64,000 bases of DNA from Deinococcus grandis. Its GTDB lineage: Bacteria > Deinococcota > Deinococci > Deinococcales > Deinococcaceae. The DNA is taken from the NCBI RefSeq assembly GCF_001485435.1, contig NZ_BCMS01000001.1, positions 1,869,501 to 1,933,500 of the forward strand. Direction: 5' to 3'. Both the position numbers and the translations under genes were made by a program. The notes below the pieces were generated by a model, which was not told where the DNA came from, did no database searches, and worked only from the letters and a program-made list of their open reading frames with translations. This document shows, piece by piece, positions 1 through 8,189 of this stretch (position 1 is its first letter; every line of letters begins with the position of its first letter).

Positions 1-253
1 GCGCCGGAAAGCGTACCCAGCCGCGCGTCAGGCGTTCCACGAGCGGGAACACGACGTAGTGGGTGAGTGGAACGAGCAGGGCGGTCAGCAGCAGCGCGAT
101 CAGGGGCGTGGGGTAGTGACCCAGCAGGTATGGGCCCAGAAGGAGCAGCAGCGCGGTGATGCTGGGGTAGATCCCCAGCCAGCGACCCGCCATGAGGCGC
201 AGCGGACTGGACGGTGCAGCGCCGGTCGCAGGCGAAGGGACGGGGCGACTCAA
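1..253 (-). CDS. Partial membrane protein downstream of merR
   Basis: The reading frame enters from the left edge, so the C-terminus is missing. A TTG start at 253-251 overlaps the merR stop (TTGA), the usual sign of translational coupling. An alternative ATG lies at 193. The visible 84 residues hold two hydrophobic stretches (roughly residues 27-43 and 47-65) separated by a short polar loop. This looks like a small two-helix membrane protein. I do not recognise the family. Its coupling to a MerR regulator suggests it is a regulated target, which is inference. Confidence 0.6.
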   Translation of the reverse strand, partial: MSRPVPSPATGAAPSSPLRLMAGRWLGIYPSITALLLLLGPYLLGHYPTPLIALLLTALLVPLTHYVVFPLVERLTRGWVRFPA

Positions 254-699
254 GCGTTGACCTCCGGCGGGGCGGCCCGCTGCGCGGCCAGGACGGGGCC
301 GTCCAGCACAGGTCGTGCGGGCGCGCCGTCGCAGCCCAGGTGCGCGTCGTAGCGGGCGATCTTGGCGCGGATGGCGCCGAGGTCCGCCTGAAGCTCGAGC
401 AGTCGGGCCTCGACCTCCCGTTCGTGTGCCACGAGCAGCGCGCGGCGTTCGGGGGCGGTGTGCTCGCCCTCGCGCACCAGGGCCATGTAGGCGCGCAGGC
501 CCGCCATGCCCATGCCGGTACCGCGCAGGTGCAGCAGGAAGCGCAGCAGGGTCAGTTCGCGTTCGCTGTAGCGGCGCTCGCCCCCCGAGGCGCGGGGCAC
601 GTCCAGCAGGCCCTCGCGGTCGTAGTAGCGCAGGGTGTGCGGGCTGACACCCAGCCGCGCGGCGGCCTCCTGAATGCTGAGTGGAATTGGGGCGGACAT
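250..699 (-). CDS. MerR-family transcriptional regulator
   Basis: This 149-residue protein has a classical MerR N-terminal winged helix: IQEAAARLGVSPHTLRYYDREGLL, shortened here to the key run SPHTLRYYDREGL, followed by a GGERRYSE wing. A long coiled-coil dimerisation helix follows (about residues 75-120), then a short tail with one Cys (LGCDG). The tail is too short for a TipA-type drug-binding domain, so the ligand cannot be read. Its own promoter has the stretched 19-bp spacer typical of MerR-controlled promoters. It is coupled to a membrane protein downstream. The start at 699 fits a leaderless mRNA. Confidence 0.9.
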   Translation of the reverse strand: MSAPIPLSIQEAAARLGVSPHTLRYYDREGLLDVPRASGGERRYSERELTLLRFLLHLRGTGMGMAGLRAYMALVREGEHTAPERRALLVAHEREVEARLLELQADLGAIRAKIARYDAHLGCDGAPARPVLDGPVLAAQRAAPPEVNA

Positions 700-705
700 G
701 ACCGC

Positions 706-736
706 ACCGTACGCCTTCGAGTGCGCGCGAAGTCAA
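706..736 (-). promoter_or_regulatory. merR autoregulated promoter with 19-bp spacer and dyad
   Basis: On the minus strand TTGACT (736-731) and TACGGT (711-706) are separated by exactly 19 bp. The spacer carries a perfect dyad CTTCG-N8-CGAAG (715-732). This is the known geometry of MerR-activated promoters, where the regulator untwists an over-long spacer. The -10 box is 6 bases from the merR ATG, so the transcript is leaderless. Confidence 0.75.
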
Positions 737-797
737 GCGGCCCCCACGTCATGAAGGGCGCGTGAACCCGGTGCGCCCCACGCGGGCAGCCCGTCCC

Positions 798-1502
798 TCA
801 GGCGCCGGAGTCGAGCAGCAGCCGGGGCCGGAATTTCAGGCCGTCCGCCGCGACCAGATGCGCCGGGACGCCGTTCACGTGCCGCATGGCGCGTTCGGGT
901 GCGACGCCATGCAGGTGCCCGTACACGATCAGGTCGGGCCGGGCGTCGTCGATCACGCGGGTGATCGGGTTGGCCGGGTACGGCGGGGTGGCCGGGGGGT
1001 AGTGCAGCATCAGGATCAGGTGGTCGCCGGGCTGCCGGAGGCTGCGGGCAGCCTGCACGCTGAGGCTCAGGCGTTCGGCCTCGCGGTCCAGCAGGCGCTG
1101 GTCGTCCGCACCGAGGGCCTCGAAGCCGGGCGTGATCCAGCCGCGCGAGCCGCACACGACGACGTTCCCGACGCGTACGGCGTCGTTCACGACCGCCAGC
1201 ATGCCCTCCGGGAGGGCCGCGCGGAGTTTGGCGGCGGTGGGCCACCAGTAGTCGTGGTTGCCGCGCAGCAGCACCTTCGTGCCGGGCAGCGCGGCGACCG
1301 GCGCGAGGTCCTGCATCGCCTCCGGGAGTCGCATCGCCCAGGACAGGTCGCCGGGCAGCAGCACCAGATCCTCGTCCCGCACCGCGGCGCGCCACTCGTC
1401 GAAGATCGCCTGCGGATGACCGGCCCACTGCGGTCCGAACACCGTCATGGGTTTCGGGGTACAGAAGGCGAGGTGCAGGTCGGCTATCGCGTACACGCGC
1501 AT
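798..1502 (-). CDS. Metallophosphoesterase (COG1768-like)
   Basis: This 234-residue cytoplasmic protein belongs to the calcineurin-like phosphoesterases. The metal-binding motifs appear in order: ADLHL near residue 7, PGDLSWAM near 50, RGNHDYWW near 80, a single His in MLHYPP near 165, and YGHLHG near 193. The GDLSWAM and GNHDYWW forms match the predicted phosphohydrolase group COG1768, whose substrate is not established. A GGAG ribosome site lies before the ATG. It lies downstream of the tRNA-Pro gene and is separated from it by a terminator, so it is probably transcribed alone. Confidence 0.88.
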   Translation of the reverse strand: MRVYAIADLHLAFCTPKPMTVFGPQWAGHPQAIFDEWRAAVRDEDLVLLPGDLSWAMRLPEAMQDLAPVAALPGTKVLLRGNHDYWWPTAAKLRAALPEGMLAVVNDAVRVGNVVVCGSRGWITPGFEALGADDQRLLDREAERLSLSVQAARSLRQPGDHLILMLHYPPATPPYPANPITRVIDDARPDLIVYGHLHGVAPERAMRHVNGVPAHLVAADGLKFRPRLLLDSGA

Positions 1503-1532
1503 GGGGCAATCTCCGGGATGGGTGGGCGGCGT

Positions 1533-1562
1533 GAAAAAAGCCCTCCCGGCGGGGAGGGCTTC
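1533..1562 (-). terminator. Rho-independent terminator of tRNA-Pro
   Basis: A 9-10 bp stem (AAGCCCTCCC / GGGAGGGCTT, minus strand) with a 4-base loop is followed by a run of six T. It lies just past the 3' end of the tRNA and before the metallophosphoesterase gene. Confidence 0.85.
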
Positions 1563-1567
1563 CTCGA

Positions 1568-1644
<77 letters not shown>

Positions 1645-1682
1645 AACCCGACCATCACCCGCCGGTAGGCTGGGCAGGGAGA

Positions 1683-1711
1683 AGTCTACGCGGCCCCCCC
1701 CGGGGTGTCAA
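1683..1711 (-). promoter_or_regulatory. Promoter of tRNA-Pro
   Basis: The minus strand carries TTGACA (1711-1706), a 17-bp spacer and TAGACT (1688-1683). This is close to the housekeeping sigma consensus and about 38 bases upstream of the mature tRNA end, as expected for a strong stable-RNA promoter. Confidence 0.8.
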
Positions 1712-1759
1712 GCGAGGCGCGCCGCCCGGGCCGGAGCCTGGAGCGGCGCGCTGGGCGTG

Positions 1760-1899
1760 TTGTACGGATTCCGTCTGTTTCGTTGACAGATCGGAACACC
1801 ACCGATCTGCCCACTCCACCCCCGGAACCCTCTGTGCTCCCACTCGCATCCGCTCGGGTGGAACGGCTGCGCACAACCGTTCAACCGGAGTCCGGATTA
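1760..1899 (-). repeat. Stop-codon-linked repeat, copy R1 (140 bp)
   Basis: This copy belongs to a family with inverted ends. In the sense of the upstream gene it begins with that gene's TAA stop, followed by four bases and GACTCCGGTTGAA, and ends at a TACGG-type inverted end (TTGTACGG on the plus strand). It contains the two internal hairpins typical of the family: GAACGG/CCGTTC near the stop and CAGATCGG/CCGATCTG farther away. Related copies lie at 12850-13115, 32481-32619 and 45053-45190. Confidence 0.85.
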
Positions 1900-2592
1900 C
1901 TTCAGTTTCGCGAGGGTCGCCTTGGCGGTCTCCTCGTCACGCTTCTCCCAGAAGGTCGTGGCGCTGAAGCTGATGGCCTTCTCGAGCTGCGCGGCGGCCT
2001 CGGCCTTGCGGCCCTGGAGGATCAGGGCGTTGGCGTACTCGATGCGGTGCACGGCGGTGGTGGGTTCCAGGCTGATCGCCTTCTCGAAGTTGGGGATGAT
2101 CTGGCCCTTGTCCGCGCCGGTCGCGCGGGTGGCGATGAAGCCCTTGGAGACGAGGTTGGCATTCCACAGGCCCAGCGCCACGTACGCGCCGGCCATCTTG
2201 GGGTCGAGCTTGACGGCCATGTCGAGATTCTTCTTCATCTCGCCGGCCAGCCCGAGGCTCTGGAGGATGCCGCTGAACTGCGCGAGGCGGCCCTGCGCGC
2301 GGGCGAGTTCGAAGTACGCGTCGGCGTTGTTCCTGTCCTTGGCGATGGCCTGCTTGGCGTACGCCTGGGCCTTCTCGAACAGGGCCTTCTTCTGCCCGTC
2401 GGCGACCAGTCCGGCGCCGGCGGTGGTGGCCTCGGCGGCCAGGGCGAGACCGTCACTGGTGTTCAGTTCGGCGGCGGCGGCGGCGGCGTCCTGCCATTTG
2501 CCCTGGTCGTAGAGGGCCTGGGCGCTCTGCAGGGACTGGGCGGACGCGGCGGTGATCAGGGCAAGGGACAGGGTCAGGGCGATCTTACGCAT
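1897..2592 (-). CDS. Exported TPR-repeat protein
   Basis: I place the start at 2592 (MRKIALTLSL) rather than an upstream in-frame ATG, because a GGAGG site lies seven bases before it and a clean signal peptide follows (hydrophobic core, cleavage after TAASA-Q near residue 19). The mature 210 residues are Ala-rich helical pairs resembling tetratricopeptide repeats, for example NADAYFELARAQGRLAQ and TAVHRIEYANALILQGRK. The protein is therefore probably a periplasmic or cell-surface scaffold. The precise role is unknown. Its stop codon coincides with the first triplet of repeat R1. Confidence 0.8.
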   Translation of the reverse strand: MRKIALTLSLALITAASAQSLQSAQALYDQGKWQDAAAAAAELNTSDGLALAAEATTAGAGLVADGQKKALFEKAQAYAKQAIAKDRNNADAYFELARAQGRLAQFSGILQSLGLAGEMKKNLDMAVKLDPKMAGAYVALGLWNANLVSKGFIATRATGADKGQIIPNFEKAISLEPTTAVHRIEYANALILQGRKAEAAAQLEKAISFSATTFWEKRDEETAKATLAKLK

Positions 2593-2744
2593 GTGGGGTT
2601 CCTCCGGTGGGGACAGTTGGGTTGGGTGCTGGGTGAGACTATACACGCGGCCGCCGGGGTGAAGCTGACGGGTTCGTCAGGTACGGTGCGCGCGGGTTGT
2701 TCTGCACCCGGTCCAGTGCGGACGGCGGGGGTGCTACGCTCGGC

Positions 2745-5642
2745 GTGACCGTGGACTGGAAAGCGACCCTGAACGACCTGCGTGGCCGGGTGCCCCCCGG
2801 CGGGGGGGGTGTCGTGCCCGGCAGCCTGCGCTGGCTGGAGGCCCGCATGCGCGAGCGCGGCGCGAACCCCAGCAGCGTGCGCAACATCGTGTACCGCGAC
2901 GTGGGCACCGCGCGCGACAAGGGGCAGCTGCGCGCGGTGCTGGAGGAGCTGGCGCGCGAGCTGGGCACCTCGCTGCCGGACGGGCCGGTGGGCGCGGCCC
3001 CGGCGCCGGACGATCTGGAACTGCTGGGCCGCAGCAAGAAACGGGCGTTCCGGCAGTTCACGGCGGGCGTCCGCGCGGGCCGCGCGCCGCGCCTGATCGT
3101 GAGCGGCCCGCCGGGCGCCGGGAAGACCGTGCTGCTCTCGCGGGTGGCGGCGGCGCTGGAGGCGCAGGGCGTGCCGGTGGTGACGCTGCGCCTGGGTGGA
3201 GCGTGCGAGGAGCTGCCTGCCCCGCCGGGCGCGGTGGGGTCGTCGTTCGCGGCGCAGGCGCAGGCGCAGCTGGACGCGGCGCGGGCCGTCCTGCCCGCCG
3301 GGGGGGCGCTGCTGCTGCGCGTCTCGGCGGATCTGCGCCCGCTGGGGTTCGCGCCGCGCCTGCCGGGCGGCGAGGGCACCACGGCGGCCGGGTGGGCGCT
3401 GGAGGCGCTGCTGCGCCGCGCGCCGACCGGGGTGGCGGTGCTGCTGGCCGTCGAGGGCGACGTGCCCGGCGGGACGGACGTGGAGGTCATCGAGCTGCGC
3501 CCCCCGACGCCCACCGAGGCGCGGGCGTTCCTGATGGCCCGGCTGGGCGTGCCGCGCGCCGAGGCCGACCGGCTGGTGCGCGAGACGGGCCGGCACCTGG
3601 ACCGCCTGACGCTGCTGGCGAACGTGGCGGGCGAGGGCGGCGCCGCGCCGGCCGAGCTGCTGGACGATCCGGAGTCGCGGCGGCTGGTCACGTTGACCGG
3701 CGCGCTGCACGCGGCGCACCCGGCCGGTCGGGACTGGCCGGAGGCGCTGCTGGCGGCGCTGCTGGGCGGCTCACCGCTGGGCGTGCCGCCGCACGCGCGG
3801 GCGCTGCTGCTGGGCGGCGCGGGCGGCTGGCGGGCCACCCCGGCGCTGGAGCGGGCGTGGCCGGTCGTTCCCGCCGCTGACCGCCTGGGGGCGCTGCGGG
3901 CGGTCGCGGCGCTGGACGCCGGGCAGGGGTTCGGGCCGTACCGGCTGGGCGCACTGGCGACGCTGGGCGACTGGGCGGCCCTGGCGGCGCAGGTGACGCA
4001 GCGACCGGACGACGCGCGGCACCTCCCGGCCTTGTGGCCGCGTCTGCGCGGCGTGACGGGCGAGGCGCGCGAGACGCTGGCGCGCGCGGTCGTCATGCAC
4101 CACGCGGGGCGCGGGGAGTACAACGACCCGCGCGCGCGCGACGCGCTGTTCACCCTGCTGGAATCGGGCAGTGACGCGGTGCGCGGCTGGGCGCGCGTGA
4201 AGCTCGCCGAGAGCAGCCTGGAGGCCGGGCGGATGGACGCGGCCCGCTCGCAGCTGGCGCACCCGGACGTGACGGGCATGGACGCCCGCGACCCGTGGGC
4301 GGCGGCGGCCGAGGTGGACGCCCTGCTCGTGCAGGCGGCGCTGGCCCGCTGGCAGGGGGACCTGGGGAGCGCGACCCGCGCGGCGCAGGACCCGCGGCTG
4401 GTGCGCGGCGGGCCGCGCGCGCTGCTGTGGCGGGGCCTGATCGCCAAGGACGCCGGGCGCTGGCCCGAGGCGCTGGAGGCCCTGCGGGGCGTGCCCGCGG
4501 CCAGTCCGCTGCTGTCGGCGCGGGCGCGGTATCAGGAGGGTGACCTGCTGCTGCGCCTGGGGCAGCCGCACGCGGCGCTGGGGGCGCTGCTGGACGCGGG
4601 GGCGCGCCTGACGGACGCGGGCGGGTCGCCCGAGGAGCGGGCGCGGGTGCTGGCGCGCGCGGGCACGGCGCTGCGCCGCCTGGGCCGCCCGGCCGAGGGT
4701 CTGGAGCGGCTGCGCGACGCGCTGGCACTGGTGCCGCCGGACGAGCGCCGCCACGTGGACGGCGTGCCCCGCGCGCGGCTGCTCTCGGAGGGGGTGCCGC
4801 TGCTGCTGGCGCTGGGCCGGGTGGAGGACGCGCAGCGGCAGGCGGCGCAGGCGCTGACGCTGCTGTCGCGCAGCGAGGCCCGCCCGGCCGAGGTCGGGTA
4901 CCGCGAGCGGCGCACCCGCTACCGCGCGGCCCTGACGTACCTCACGCGGGGGCTGGGCGTGCCGTACCTGCCGCCGCTGGGCGGCGCGGCGGCCGACAAC
5001 GCCGACCTCCGGCAGGCCCGCGTCCTGCTGGGCGCGCTGCTGGACCGGGCGGGCGGGCCGGCCGACCGGGAGGTGACGCTGCGCTTCGACATGCTCCTGA
5101 GCCTCGCGCTGGCCACCCCCGACGCGGAGCAGGCCACGGCGCTCGTGCAGGAGGCGCTGACGCTGGCCTCGCACCCGTACGAGGAGGCGCAGGCGCGCGC
5201 GATGCTGGCCGACGCGCAGCTGCGGGCCGGACAGCCGGACGCCGCGCTGGGCAGCGTGAACCGCGCGCACGCCCTGCTGCGCCGCCCCGCGCCGGGCGGG
5301 CCACCCCTCGACCCGGGCCTGGACGCGCAGCTGCTGGCGCTGGAGGCCCGCGCCGGACTGCTGGATCCCGGCGCCGCGCCGCTGGACGCCCTGCAGGCTC
5401 TGCAGGACGCCCTGGACAGCCCCGCGCTGGAACCGTTCCGCACGGGCGTGTGGCGCGAGGCGGGCCGCGCGCTGGAGGCCAGAGGCGGGGACCCGGGCGA
5501 CACGCTGCGGGCCTGGGGCGTCCCGGCGGAACTCCTGGACTGGCGCGCGCCGGACGCCCTGGCCGCCGCGGAGCTGGCGCGGGACGCCGCGTCCACGCGG
5601 GGGGCGGCGGGCGGGTATGCTGTGGCGCGTGAGCATCAGTGA
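2745..5642 (+). CDS. Large P-loop NTPase with TPR-like C-terminal half
   Basis: This is a protein of about 965 residues. A short N-terminal segment is followed by a Walker A site GPPGAGKT near residue 122 and a Walker-B-like strand VAVLLAVEGD near 230. The rest (about residues 300-960) is Ala/Leu-rich helical repeats of TPR character. This layout fits STAND-type signalling ATPases or MalT/LuxR-like regulators, but no HTH or effector domain is visible. The start is GTG 2745 or GTG 2751; a TACGCT -10 box lies just upstream, so the mRNA is probably leaderless or nearly so. It overlaps the next gene by 14 bases and heads a four-gene operon. Confidence 0.75.
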   Translation: MTVDWKATLNDLRGRVPPGGGGVVPGSLRWLEARMRERGANPSSVRNIVYRDVGTARDKGQLRAVLEELARELGTSLPDGPVGAAPAPDDLELLGRSKKRAFRQFTAGVRAGRAPRLIVSGPPGAGKTVLLSRVAAALEAQGVPVVTLRLGGACEELPAPPGAVGSSFAAQAQAQLDAARAVLPAGGALLLRVSADLRPLGFAPRLPGGEGTTAAGWALEALLRRAPTGVAVLLAVEGDVPGGTDVEVIELRPPTPTEARAFLMARLGVPRAEADRLVRETGRHLDRLTLLANVAGEGGAAPAELLDDPESRRLVTLTGALHAAHPAGRDWPEALLAALLGGSPLGVPPHARALLLGGAGGWRATPALERAWPVVPAADRLGALRAVAALDAGQGFGPYRLGALATLGDWAALAAQVTQRPDDARHLPALWPRLRGVTGEARETLARAVVMHHAGRGEYNDPRARDALFTLLESGSDAVRGWARVKLAESSLEAGRMDAARSQLAHPDVTGMDARDPWAAAAEVDALLVQAALARWQGDLGSATRAAQDPRLVRGGPRALLWRGLIAKDAGRWPEALEALRGVPAASPLLSARARYQEGDLLLRLGQPHAALGALLDAGARLTDAGGSPEERARVLARAGTALRRLGRPAEGLERLRDALALVPPDERRHVDGVPRARLLSEGVPLLLALGRVEDAQRQAAQALTLLSRSEARPAEVGYRERRTRYRAALTYLTRGLGVPYLPPLGGAAADNADLRQARVLLGALLDRAGGPADREVTLRFDMLLSLALATPDAEQATALVQEALTLASHPYEEAQARAMLADAQLRAGQPDAALGSVNRAHALLRRPAPGGPPLDPGLDAQLLALEARAGLLDPGAAPLDALQALQDALDSPALEPFRTGVWREAGRALEARGGDPGDTLRAWGVPAELLDWRAPDALAAAELARDAASTRGAAGGYAVAREHQ

Positions 5643-6021
5643 ACCCGCCCCCGGTGGCCGCGCGGCCGTGCGGCTCCTTCAGGGGTACGTGTGGCACCCG
5701 CAGGACGCCGACATCGACCTGGAGACGTTCCTGCCGCATGAACTCGACCTGCCCGCGCCGGACGAACACGCCGAGCAGGAGGAGGGCGCGCACGTCCTGT
5801 GGGACAGCGTGAACCCGCCGTTCGCGTTCTTCGAGAACGGCGAGCCGACCGCGTCGCAGGCGTTCTACCAGTTCACGGTGCTGCGCGTGTACGAGCCGCG
5901 CCCCGACGACGACTCGCTGCACGCGGACGCCCAGGCGGCCAGCGGGCTGCTCGGGCCGCTGCTGGAGGGCACCCCGGACGGCGTGGGCTGGCAGCTGTGG
6001 GAGGACCTGCGTGATCTCTGA
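5629..6021 (+). CDS. Conserved-looking hypothetical protein
   Basis: The GTG at 5629 is preferred over ATG 5617 because a TATGCT -10 box lies seven bases before the GTG, inside the end of the NTPase gene, giving an internal leaderless promoter. The 130-residue protein is acidic and soluble, with several aromatic residues (LQGYVWHPQD, WDSVNPPFAFFENG, AFYQFTVLRVYEP) and no membrane segment. I do not recognise a family. It overlaps both neighbours and is likely made together with the NTPase. Confidence 0.7.
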   Translation: MSISEPAPGGRAAVRLLQGYVWHPQDADIDLETFLPHELDLPAPDEHAEQEEGAHVLWDSVNPPFAFFENGEPTASQAFYQFTVLRVYEPRPDDDSLHADAQAASGLLGPLLEGTPDGVGWQLWEDLRDL

Positions 6022-6220
6022 CCAGGGGCTGCCCTGGCTGGACCTGCGGGTCGAGGGTGACCCCCACCCCCGGCGCTTCGACGGGCAGGCGACGGCGCTG
6101 CAGTACCTGCTGCGGGTCGAGCGGCTCTCGGCGGACGCCGCGCACGAGCTGCTCGAACGCGGCGAGGTGGGCCCGCCGGTCGCGCGGCGCGCGTACACGC
6201 TGCGGCCCCTGGGGCAATGA
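6011..6220 (+). CDS. Small hypothetical protein
   Basis: This 69-residue protein starts at GTG 6011, eleven bases before the preceding stop, and ends in an ATGA overlap with the next gene. The sequence is compact and mixed alpha/beta in character (LPWLDLRVEGDPHP then ALQYLLRVERLSADAAHELLERGEV). No family is recognised. Tight overlaps on both sides support its being a real translated gene. Confidence 0.6.
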   Translation: MISDQGLPWLDLRVEGDPHPRRFDGQATALQYLLRVERLSADAAHELLERGEVGPPVARRAYTLRPLGQ

Positions 6221-6819
6221 CCGGCGAGACGCCGCCCGCCGACGCGCCGCAGGCGTACACCGGGCCGGTCGTGGCGATTCCCGTGTACGCGGGCGTCAGC
6301 GAACTGGAACTGGGCGTGATGGTGTCGGTGCTGCGCCTGTGCGGCGGTGAGGGCTGCGTGCGGACCGTGAACCGCTCGCGGGCCAGTATCGTCACGGCGG
6401 GCGGACTGGTCAGCACCCCGCACGTGCTGTTCGCGGCGCTGCCGGAACCCGCCGCCCTGCTGATTCCCGGCGGGCCGGGCGCGGCGAAGGCGGCGCGCGA
6501 TCCGCTCCTCCAGGGGTTCCTGCGGGCGCACGCGGCACTGACGACCGGCACCAGCGGCAGCGGGCTGCTCCTGCCGGGCGAGGCGGGCACCCTGGACGGG
6601 CGCGTCCTGGGCGGCCCGGCCGAACTGGCGGACACGCTGTGGGGCTTCACCCCGGCGGACGTGCGCCCCGGCGAGGTCGTCACCGACGGCGCGCTGTGTT
6701 CCGCCCCGGCGGGCTTCGCGGCGCTGCACGCGGCGCTGCACGTCACGTCGGCCCTGTGGGGTGACGAGGCCGCCCGGGACGCGGCGGAGCGGCTGGGCGG
6801 CTCTCCCCTGCTGGGCTAG
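6217..6819 (+). CDS. DJ-1/PfpI-family protein lacking the usual Cys
   Basis: This 200-residue protein has the DJ-1/PfpI fold signature: a first strand VVAIPVYAGVSELELG, the LIPGGPG turn near residue 87, and a C-terminal helix following TDGALCSAPAG like the GATase-1 half of AraC-type or ThiJ proteins. In most members the nucleophile elbow reads VCTG or ACHG. Here the equivalent stretch is TGTSGSGLLL, with Ser or Thr where Cys is expected, so classical protease, glyoxalase or deglycase chemistry is doubtful. It may bind a ligand only. It is the last gene of the NTPase operon and converges, with a 4-base overlap, on the FAD oxidoreductase. Confidence 0.75.
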   Translation: MTGETPPADAPQAYTGPVVAIPVYAGVSELELGVMVSVLRLCGGEGCVRTVNRSRASIVTAGGLVSTPHVLFAALPEPAALLIPGGPGAAKAARDPLLQGFLRAHAALTTGTSGSGLLLPGEAGTLDGRVLGGPAELADTLWGFTPADVRPGEVVTDGALCSAPAGFAALHAALHVTSALWGDEAARDAAERLGGSPLLG

Positions 6820-8189
6820 ACCAGGGCGCCGCGCGCGGTCAGTTCGGCGCGCAGGTCGTCCGGGCTGACCGCGCGGACCTCTCCGGCGTGGTCCCGCGCG
6901 GCCCAGGCGGCGGCGATCCCGGCGGCCTCGCCCATGGAGTGGCAGTTCTGCTGCACGCGGATGCTGGACTGCGCCTCGAAGGTGCTGCTCGCCGCGCGAC
7001 CCGGCACGAGCAGGTTCGTGACGTTCAGCGGGATGATGGCGCGCAGCGGGATGTCGTGGAACGCGCCGGGCGCGAAGTACGGCGCGGTGCCCTCGCGTTC
7101 GTGCAGCAGTTTCGCGCCGCCCCTGACCGAGTGGATGTCCACCGGGTAGTGGTTGCGGCAGATGCCGTCCGGGAAGCGGGCGCAGTCGAGGATGTCCGTG
7201 ACGGTCAGCGTGTACTCCCCGTGGATGCGGCGGGTCTCGCGCACGCCGACCATCGGGGCGACCACGCCGATGAACGCGTGCTCGCAGCCGGGCAGGAACG
7301 CGCGGCAGAACGCCGTGAGGCGCGTGACAGCCTGCCGCCCGTCCAGCTGCGCCTCGCTGAGCTGCCAGGGGTCGGTGCCGTCGTGCAGGTCGGCGCGGAT
7401 GCGCGGGCAGTTGAAGCTGAGTTCGCCGGGGCGACCGGGGACGCTGAACGCCTGGAAGTAATCCCCGTCGCGTTCCAGCAGCACGCCAGCCTCGACCGCC
7501 TGCCGGAAGAGGGGTTCGAGGCTGCTGCGGCGGCCCCAGACCATCCAGAAATGCAGGAAATCCGGGTGGTCCTGCCACTGCCCATTCCCGTTCAGGAAGT
7601 CGCGCAGTCGGGTCACGTCCACCCCGGCCAGCGTGAAGCGAAGGCTCATGGCCTGATGCACGCCGTCCTCGTCCCCGCCGCTCATGGGCACGCCCGCCAG
7701 CGCGGCCACGTCCGCGTCACCGGTCGCGTCGATGAACGTCCGGGCGCGCAGGGCCTGCAGGCCGCCCTTGTTGTGCACGACCAGCGCCTCAATCCTTCCG
7801 GCGGCCATCACGGGCTGCACGACCTGGGTGTGGAACAGCACCTCCGCGCCGGATTCGCGCAGCAGGTCGTCCAGCACGAATTTCAGGCCCTCCGGGTTGA
7901 ACCAGTTGTCGTTCCCGGACGGGTCGGTCGCCCCGTCGCCGCGCGCCCGCAGGCGGGCCTTGAGTTCCTCGGTCAGGCCCCGGTTGAGGTTCTGCCCGTC
8001 CGCGACGTTCCGCATCAGCGGCGTCACCCAGGCGTTCGTGCCGGTGCCACCCAGACTCCCCTGCGCCTCAATCACCAGCGTGCGTGCCCCGCTGCGGGCG
8101 GCGGCGATACCCGCGATGGCCCCGGCGGTGCCGCCCCCGGCGACGATCACGTCCCAGTCGCGGTCCAGCGTGCGGTAGGTCAGGGTCAC
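6816..8189 (-). CDS. FAD-dependent oxidoreductase (FAD_oxidored type)
   Basis: This 457-residue cytosolic flavoprotein has a Rossmann dinucleotide motif, VIVAGGGTAGAIAG, near residue 15, an FAD-contacting IEAQGSLGGTGTN segment near 39, and a second ATGDADVAALAG motif near 155. It matches the FAD-dependent oxidoreductase family (PF12831) often found beside carbohydrate transporters. The substrate is unknown. It is the last gene of a minus-strand operon: its start overlaps the lipoprotein stop, and the same operon encodes two sugar ABC permeases. Oxidation of an imported carbohydrate is a reasonable inference. Confidence 0.8.
   Translation of the reverse strand: MTLTYRTLDRDWDVIVAGGGTAGAIAGIAAARSGARTLVIEAQGSLGGTGTNAWVTPLMRNVADGQNLNRGLTEELKARLRARGDGATDPSGNDNWFNPEGLKFVLDDLLRESGAEVLFHTQVVQPVMAAGRIEALVVHNKGGLQALRARTFIDATGDADVAALAGVPMSGGDEDGVHQAMSLRFTLAGVDVTRLRDFLNGNGQWQDHPDFLHFWMVWGRRSSLEPLFRQAVEAGVLLERDGDYFQAFSVPGRPGELSFNCPRIRADLHDGTDPWQLSEAQLDGRQAVTRLTAFCRAFLPGCEHAFIGVVAPMVGVRETRRIHGEYTLTVTDILDCARFPDGICRNHYPVDIHSVRGGAKLLHEREGTAPYFAPGAFHDIPLRAIIPLNVTNLLVPGRAASSTFEAQSSIRVQQNCHSMGEAAGIAAAWAARDHAGEVRAVSPDDLRAELTARGALV

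Noticed and set aside
5617..5628. ATG 5617 as start of the 130-residue hypothetical protein
   Set aside because: The ATG is inside the TATGCT -10 box, so a transcript from this promoter would not contain it. GTG 5629 is placed for a leaderless start.
2639..5636. Very long open frames antisense to the NTPase/TPR gene (around 600-980 codons)
   Set aside because: They are Arg/Pro/Ala-rich, a by-product of high GC content with few stop codons. They lack start signals and protein motifs, while the plus-strand frame has a Walker A site.
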